Positions 59,279 to 64,000 of a DNA stretch of 64,000 bases are shown here, piece by piece. Under the pieces are notes generated by a model, which was not told where the DNA came from, did no database searches, and saw nothing but the letters and a program-made list of their open reading frames with translations. The DNA comes from Bacillota bacterium. Lineage in GTDB: Bacteria; Bacillota; Clostridia; Acetivibrionales; DTU013. The position numbers and the translations under genes are program-made. Where the stretch lies: the NCBI GenBank assembly GCA_023433505.1, contig JAEZCO010000048.1, positions 104,211 through 168,210 on the forward strand, written 5' to 3'. Every line of letters begins with the position of its first letter. The stretch's first letter is position 1.

Positions 59279-61918
59279 ATGAGAATCAATCATAACATCG
59301 CATCACTTAACACTTACCGTCAGTTGTCAAGCAATGGAGTCAATACACAGAAGTCACTTGAAAAGCTATCTTCCGGTCTTCGTATAAATAAGGCTGGGGA
59401 TGATGCGGCAGGTCTTGCAATCAGTGAAAAGATGAGAGGCCAGATCAGAGGTCTGGATCAGGCTGCACGAAATTCGCAGGATGGTATCTCTTTAATTCAA
59501 ACCGCAGAAGGCGCCCTCAACGAAACCCACAGTATCCTTCAAAGAATGAGAGAACTGGGGGTACAGGCTGGTACTGATGTTGCTACTGATGACGACAGGC
59601 AGAAGATTCAAAGTGAAATAAACCAATTAGCCAAGGAAGTAACAAGAATTTCCAACACCACGGAATTCAATAAGAGCAATCTCCTTGCAGGCGGATTTAG
59701 TGACAAATCCATTCAGATCGGTGCAAATGGAGGACAAAACATAGCATTTTCAATAGGTGCCATGGATGCAAAAACCCTTGGTATAACAAGTGATGTCATC
59801 ACCGCATCGGCTGGAACCAATAATGCAGGGATTACCGGTGTAAATGTGAGGGATGATGCTCCTATTTCCGCTGTGGCCGGGCAATCAGTAAGCATTACAT
59901 CATCAGTTCATGCAACTGATACTAAAGGCGCGGTAAAAGGTTTGTCTTCAGCTTCAGCTTTAAATGTAGCTGAAGGAGCAACCGTAACAGGTACAGAGGA
60001 TTTGGCAACTTATGCTGCAACAGACGCAGATCCTGCTTCCATTACAGCTAACGGAGCAATGAGAACAGCAGCTACACTGGAAACCGGAAGTATAGCTGTA
60101 GGCGGTCTTCAAGGTATTGCTACTGCGGCTGGTGCAACTGCAAATGTAATCACTTTTACGACTGAACTTAACGGCGGTGGTCCTAAAACATTTACTATTT
60201 CATTTGGTACCGATGCTGATGATGAGTTCAAGGCTACCAGTACGATAGGTGATTTCACGACTTTACTCCAAAATAAACTTACCGGTGCATTAGGCGAGGG
60301 TGTATCTGTCTCACAAAGTGGAGGCGTTTTCACATTTACTACTGACAAAGCTGGTAGTGATGCATCATTTACACTGACTGCAAGTGCCAGCACTGGTGTT
60401 TTTAAAATGGATGCAGGTAATGGCGCAACAATAACAGACGGACATGGTATGGGTGCTACGGACGGTAAGGGATATGGCAAGCTGGCACTAAACATTGATG
60501 GAAAAGATGTAACCGTTGACATTACTGCTGATTCGACAAACGAGGATGTTGCCATTGCTATAAATAATGCTGCAAATGCTGCTCTCAATACCACAGGAAA
60601 AACCTATGCCAGCATAGGTACTGGCCCTAATGCAGGAAAATTGATCCTGACTTCTCAATCGGAAGGATCAACCTCCAGTGTAAAGGTTCTTGGGAGCTAT
60701 AAAGCAGATGGCATTACAGCGGGAACATTGCATCAGGAGCTTGGCTTAACGGCTAACTATACAACCAATACAGGAATCCAGAATGTTGGTACAAATGGAA
60801 CTGCAGGAAAAATCTCCTTCAATGTTAACGGACAGGCTTTTGATGTGGAAATAACCGGTGGTATGAGTGCAACTGACGTCAGAGATGCAATAAACAGCAA
60901 GTCAACGACTGCTGTAGGTGCTAACATAGCAACCATTAACACAGATGGTGAGCTTGAACTGACTACAGATGTTACATTGACAACTGGTGACAAAACCGGC
61001 CACAATGCAAACATATCAGTTGTAGGAGATAATAACGGCGGAAGAACACTCACGGCTCTGGGATTGTCCGTAGGCACAACCTATGGTAAGGATGTAGCTG
61101 CAGGCATAATTAATTTGGAGATAGATGGGAAGGCTGTTAATGTTAACCTTACAGATACCGACGACATTGACACCGTTGATAATATCATAAACAAGATTAA
61201 TGAAGATATCAATGCTCAGCTGGGTACATCCGCTACCTATGCCGCCAAAGATGCAAACGGTAAGATATCCATTACATCCCAAAGCTCAGGATCGAAATCC
61301 AACGTAGCAGTTATCGGCGACAATACTAACGGAGATACAATTAAAAAGCTTGGCTTGCAGGTGGAGAACAAAAAAGGAGCTAACACAGGGGAATTGTCCT
61401 ACACTGCAACGCTTGGATCCAAAACTGAAACGGTTACAGTAAAATCCGGTGCTGATATCGTAGTATTTGAAAAAGACTTCAAAGGCATGACGCTGAATAA
61501 AGACAAAGATGTAAATACAGCAGGATCAGCCACAATCAGTTCAAGTAAAGCGGAATCCACGACAGCAACCTTTACTGCCGATGGACGTACTGATGTTGAA
61601 GCATCTGTTCAGAGCGGACTGCTAGTTGACACAGTTGAAGCTGCTAATTCAGCAGTTACAAAGATTGATAACGCTATTACCGTAGTGTCCAACCAGCGTT
61701 CCAATCTCGGTGCTTTGCAAAACAGGCTTGAACATACGATTGCAAACCTCGGAACTTCTTCCGAAAATCTGACAGCAGCCGAATCCCGTATTCGTGACGT
61801 TGATATGGCAAAAGAAATGATGGAGTTCACCAAGAACAACATCCTTTCTCAGGCAGCTCAGGCCATGCTGGCCCAGGCAAATCAACAGCCTCAGGGAGTG
61901 TTGCAGCTTCTCAGATAA
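59279..61918 (+). CDS. flagellin, very long with internal repeats
   Basis: Flagellar filament protein of 879 residues, about two to three times the usual length. N-terminal D0/D1 domain is canonical (MRINHNIASLNTYRQLSSNG, LSSGLRINKAGDDAAGLAIS, SQDGISLIQTAEGALNETHS) and so is the C-terminal one (RSNLGALQNRLEHTIANLGT, AESRIRDVDMAKEMMEFTKN, ending in QGVLQLLR). The ~600-residue centre holds about three flagellin-IN-like repeats (LALNIDGKDVTVDITADSTN, ISFNVNGQAFDVEITGGMSA, INLEIDGKAVNVNLTDTDDI), each followed by an LxLTSQ-type segment and an SVVGDNNGG-like loop. These would project from the filament surface. Low in Cys and rich in Thr, Ala, Asn and Gly. Followed by a strong terminator. Confidence 0.95.
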   Translation: MRINHNIASLNTYRQLSSNGVNTQKSLEKLSSGLRINKAGDDAAGLAISEKMRGQIRGLDQAARNSQDGISLIQTAEGALNETHSILQRMRELGVQAGTDVATDDDRQKIQSEINQLAKEVTRISNTTEFNKSNLLAGGFSDKSIQIGANGGQNIAFSIGAMDAKTLGITSDVITASAGTNNAGITGVNVRDDAPISAVAGQSVSITSSVHATDTKGAVKGLSSASALNVAEGATVTGTEDLATYAATDADPASITANGAMRTAATLETGSIAVGGLQGIATAAGATANVITFTTELNGGGPKTFTISFGTDADDEFKATSTIGDFTTLLQNKLTGALGEGVSVSQSGGVFTFTTDKAGSDASFTLTASASTGVFKMDAGNGATITDGHGMGATDGKGYGKLALNIDGKDVTVDITADSTNEDVAIAINNAANAALNTTGKTYASIGTGPNAGKLILTSQSEGSTSSVKVLGSYKADGITAGTLHQELGLTANYTTNTGIQNVGTNGTAGKISFNVNGQAFDVEITGGMSATDVRDAINSKSTTAVGANIATINTDGELELTTDVTLTTGDKTGHNANISVVGDNNGGRTLTALGLSVGTTYGKDVAAGIINLEIDGKAVNVNLTDTDDIDTVDNIINKINEDINAQLGTSATYAAKDANGKISITSQSSGSKSNVAVIGDNTNGDTIKKLGLQVENKKGANTGELSYTATLGSKTETVTVKSGADIVVFEKDFKGMTLNKDKDVNTAGSATISSSKAESTTATFTADGRTDVEASVQSGLLVDTVEAANSAVTKIDNAITVVSNQRSNLGALQNRLEHTIANLGTSSENLTAAESRIRDVDMAKEMMEFTKNNILSQAAQAMLAQANQQPQGVLQLLR

Positions 61919-61946
61919 TCTACATAGCATGTACAACTGACGAAGA

Positions 61947-61983
61947 GGGCCAGAAGGAATTATTTCTCTGGCCCTTTTCTTTT
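61947..61983 (+). terminator. flagellin terminator
   Basis: GGGCCAGA (61947-61954) pairs with TCTGGCCC (61967-61974), followed by TTTTCTTTT. Classic rho-independent terminator. Confidence 0.9.
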
Positions 61984-62061
61984 ACTTCAGGCAGGCTGAC
62001 GACTCCGCTTCCACAGGTACTCAAGATTTACAGGAACTGAAAGGTGATCCGGATCAAAATG

Positions 62062-63774
62062 TCACCGGTACCGGATATCCGTTATGCTGACGATGCCGAA
62101 ATAGCCGTTGGAAGAGTGATTAAAGCCGGATACGCTGCCTGATTTGAATACGATGTCGGAAAGGTCGGAGTATACTTCCTCCCTGAAATCCTTCACTTTC
62201 AGTTCAATTTTTGGCTTCTTCTGATCCAGGGCAGTTTTGACAGCATTCCGGAACTCGGTAACACCGCTGACCACCAAACCGTTTTTATAATAATAATTGC
62301 TTTCCATGCTGTTGCAGGCAGGATACAAGGAGGAGCTCCAGCGGGCTCCTTTGGAAAGCTCCTTGTCTGAGAGATTGAAATAATAGTAGCTAAGAACATC
62401 CTTGCCGTTGCTTGTCACAGGGTCGTCGAAGGTGGAATCCACGTGATAGTACTTACCGCCGACTTTTACAATATTCCAGGCATGACCCTCCCAGCGTCCC
62501 ATAGCATTGGATTCTCCCGATACCACCATGCACTCCAGCGCAGACAGATCGCTCAGAAGCTTGAAAGCCTTGGAATAGCCCTCGCATACCGCTTTACCCA
62601 GAATAAGGCAGCCATAGGCCGTATAGGAAACAGCCGGAATATTTCCGGCTTGATAATTTGCATAGTCATATTTCGTATGATTGACGATATAATTGTGAAT
62701 CTGCAGCTCCTTGTCATAGTCCGCCATCCCTTGATTAATGAATCCGGCAACGACATTTCTTGCTTTGTACAGAGTATCCGCCGCCTGCTTTTTTAACGTC
62801 TGATATTCTGTCTTTGTATATCTATAGGCTACGGTCACAGTAAGTGCAGTACCCTTGGAAGTATATTTCCAGGAGCTGACGAAATCCTCCACACCGGTAA
62901 CCTGGCTGACGGCAGCCAAAGCTCTTTGATACGAGGCCTTGAAATCCTTCAATGCATCTCCGTTGTAACTGCCTGTATCGATTCTTATATTGGTTTGAGA
63001 GGAATAAAGAGAATTTTTGAGAATATTGAATAAATCCGTACTGTTTTTCGCCTCATAGCCTCTTGATGTTGAAACAGGCTTGTAACTTGCAACATTTCCG
63101 TATTCATCCTTGAGGTCGGAAGTATAAAGTCCCAGGGCGGTTAAGGCTGTTTTTGAAATAACTTTATCCTCGTTGGCCAGCTTGTCCAGCAATGTATTGG
63201 AAGAAGACTTGAGCTTGGTTTTCAGCGCATTGTAGGACAGTCCCGCCAGGTCATTTCTCAGAAGGACGGATGCGGTGGCAAACGAGCCTGATTCCGATGC
63301 ACTTAAAAGTCCGGCTTGTACAGCTTTGTCAAGCGCATCTTCATATTTGAAATCACCGGTTTTATCGTTGTAGCCCAGGGCTCGAAGCACAAAGGTGGCA
63401 TATTGTTTTGCCGTCAGCTGCTCCGCTGAACCGAAGGTGGTGGCGGAGGTACCGACGGTCAAACCGTTTTGATACATGTAGCCAATAAGGCTGTCTGCCC
63501 AGGAGGGTACGTCCGTAAAGGGATGAGACAGGTTCAGGTTCTTGGCTTTTTGCTCTAGTCCAAGGAGGCGCAAAAGCATGGCTGCGCCTTCCACCCTTGT
63601 GGACGTGCGCTCCAATTCAAATCCTTTGTCTGTTCCGTTAAAAAGCCCGAGTATTTTAAGATCTACAGCCTTTTCAAGATTGCTGTTACCGGATGTTGCT
63701 GCAAAACCTGGCAATGCCAGTATTATTAACAATAGAGCTGCGATAAGAATGGCGCAGCAAACAGTTTTTTTCAT
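62062..63774 (-). CDS. secreted SLH-domain transglutaminase-like protein
   Basis: A 570-residue exported protein. Signal peptide to about residue 26 (LPGFAA). Two to three S-layer-homology-like repeats follow (about 30-190; HPFTDVPSWADSLIGYMYQ, GSAEQLTAKQYATFVLRALG), which anchor proteins to the cell wall. The C-terminal part is a transglutaminase/protease-like domain with the triad Cys in GKAVCEGYSKAF, His in EGHAWNIVKV and Asp in YYHVDSTFDDP, all intact. It may crosslink or cleave cell-surface proteins. ATG at 63774 is chosen with AGGTG just upstream; a GTG three codons earlier is part of that site. A strong promoter lies at 63837-63865. Confidence 0.9.
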   Translation of the reverse strand: MKKTVCCAILIAALLLIILALPGFAATSGNSNLEKAVDLKILGLFNGTDKGFELERTSTRVEGAAMLLRLLGLEQKAKNLNLSHPFTDVPSWADSLIGYMYQNGLTVGTSATTFGSAEQLTAKQYATFVLRALGYNDKTGDFKYEDALDKAVQAGLLSASESGSFATASVLLRNDLAGLSYNALKTKLKSSSNTLLDKLANEDKVISKTALTALGLYTSDLKDEYGNVASYKPVSTSRGYEAKNSTDLFNILKNSLYSSQTNIRIDTGSYNGDALKDFKASYQRALAAVSQVTGVEDFVSSWKYTSKGTALTVTVAYRYTKTEYQTLKKQAADTLYKARNVVAGFINQGMADYDKELQIHNYIVNHTKYDYANYQAGNIPAVSYTAYGCLILGKAVCEGYSKAFKLLSDLSALECMVVSGESNAMGRWEGHAWNIVKVGGKYYHVDSTFDDPVTSNGKDVLSYYYFNLSDKELSKGARWSSSLYPACNSMESNYYYKNGLVVSGVTEFRNAVKTALDQKKPKIELKVKDFREEVYSDLSDIVFKSGSVSGFNHSSNGYFGIVSITDIRYR

Positions 63775-63836
63775 TATAATCACCTACTAAACAATCACCC
63801 ACTAAAGGAAAATAGCTTATCCTATATACAAATATC

Positions 63837-63865
63837 ATTATAGCAATTCTTGAGTAGTTTGACAA
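63837..63865 (-). promoter_or_regulatory. sigma-A promoter of the SLH/transglutaminase gene
   Basis: On the minus strand TTGTCA (63865-63860), a 17-base spacer and a perfect TATAAT (63842-63837), about 63 bases before the start codon. Confidence 0.8.
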
Positions 63866-63957
63866 TAAAAGTAGAAGCTTGAGTTTCCGTAGTTTTATCC
63901 ACAGACCCCTTATTAAGCTGGTAACGTAATCAACAGATTTCAAAAAACGCCTAAAAT

Positions 63958-63979
63958 AAAAGGAATCCGCATCCTTTTT
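63958..63979. terminator. terminator-like hairpin at the right edge
   Basis: AAAAGGA and TCCTTTT(T) flank a seven-base loop. It may end a gene entering from the left or, on the minus strand, one beyond the window. Nothing else is seen in 63866-64000. Confidence 0.5.
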
Positions 63980-64000
63980 GTAGTAGAATATTGGTGTCCA

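Noticed and set aside
1..64000. tRNA, rRNA, transposase, integrase, phage or plasmid genes
   Set aside because: Both strands were read for these and none was recognised.

Overview
The window looks like a chromosomal segment of a motile, anaerobic, carbohydrate-degrading Bacillota, most likely a member of the Clostridia. The signs are strong Shine-Dalgarno sequences, several LplB/YtcP-type sugar ABC transporters with YesM/YesN-type regulators, CsrA next to flagellin, an S-layer-homology protein, YibE/F proteins and many AraC-family regulators. No rRNA, tRNA, CRISPR array, phage gene or transposase was found. The species was not identified.

Layout. (1) Bases 1-4136: end of a sugar operon (GH38 tail, rhamnose mutarotase, UroD-family protein, GH43 xylosidase). 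(2) 4172-12750: a YesM/YesN two-component pair, divergent from a three-gene sugar ABC importer and a GH29-like protein. (3) 12820-24846: housekeeping and stress genes: an MBL hydrolase coupled to a PadR regulator, a TetR regulator with an MMPL exporter sharing a 14-bp operator, a sensor-kinase remnant, a YdbS/YdbT-like PH-domain pair, an AraC regulator, two repeat elements, a YibE/F pair and a PocR-AraC regulator. (4) 25120-27831: a large secreted beta-helix protein with Thr-Pro linkers and a duplicated C-terminal module. (5) 28242-42841: a sugar utilisation locus (GH20-like, GH4, a GH20-like paralogue without catalytic core, a beta-propeller, a GH42-like protein), a second ABC importer and a membrane-bound AraC regulator. 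Two nearly identical promoter regions, 8 kb apart, drive its two halves. (6) 43111-56913: a run of same-strand genes encoding an ATC-hydrolase-like protein, a GNAT protein, a GH38, a PocR-AraC regulator, two phosphotriesterase-family proteins, a Gfo/Idh/MocA dehydrogenase, a DegT aminotransferase, a fucose-isomerase-like protein, an M24 protein lacking metal ligands and a second UroD-family protein. I do not recognise this set as a known pathway. (7) 57161-61983: motility control: two small csrA genes (one short enough to be missed), a LytTR response regulator, structured RNA regions with a repeated AGGACGC motif and a very long flagellin. (8) 62062-63774: a secreted SLH/transglutaminase protein.

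How the parts fit. Both importers lack an ATPase gene, so they probably share an ATPase encoded elsewhere. Imported oligosaccharides would be split by the cytoplasmic GH20-like, GH4, GH38, GH42-like and GH43 enzymes. Duplicated regulatory DNA links separate loci: a 48-bp promoter module at 28082 and 36386, and a 40-bp element beside the AraC gene at 20707 that recurs before the UroD gene at 55780. Most functions are read from family resemblance by eye; no database search was possible.
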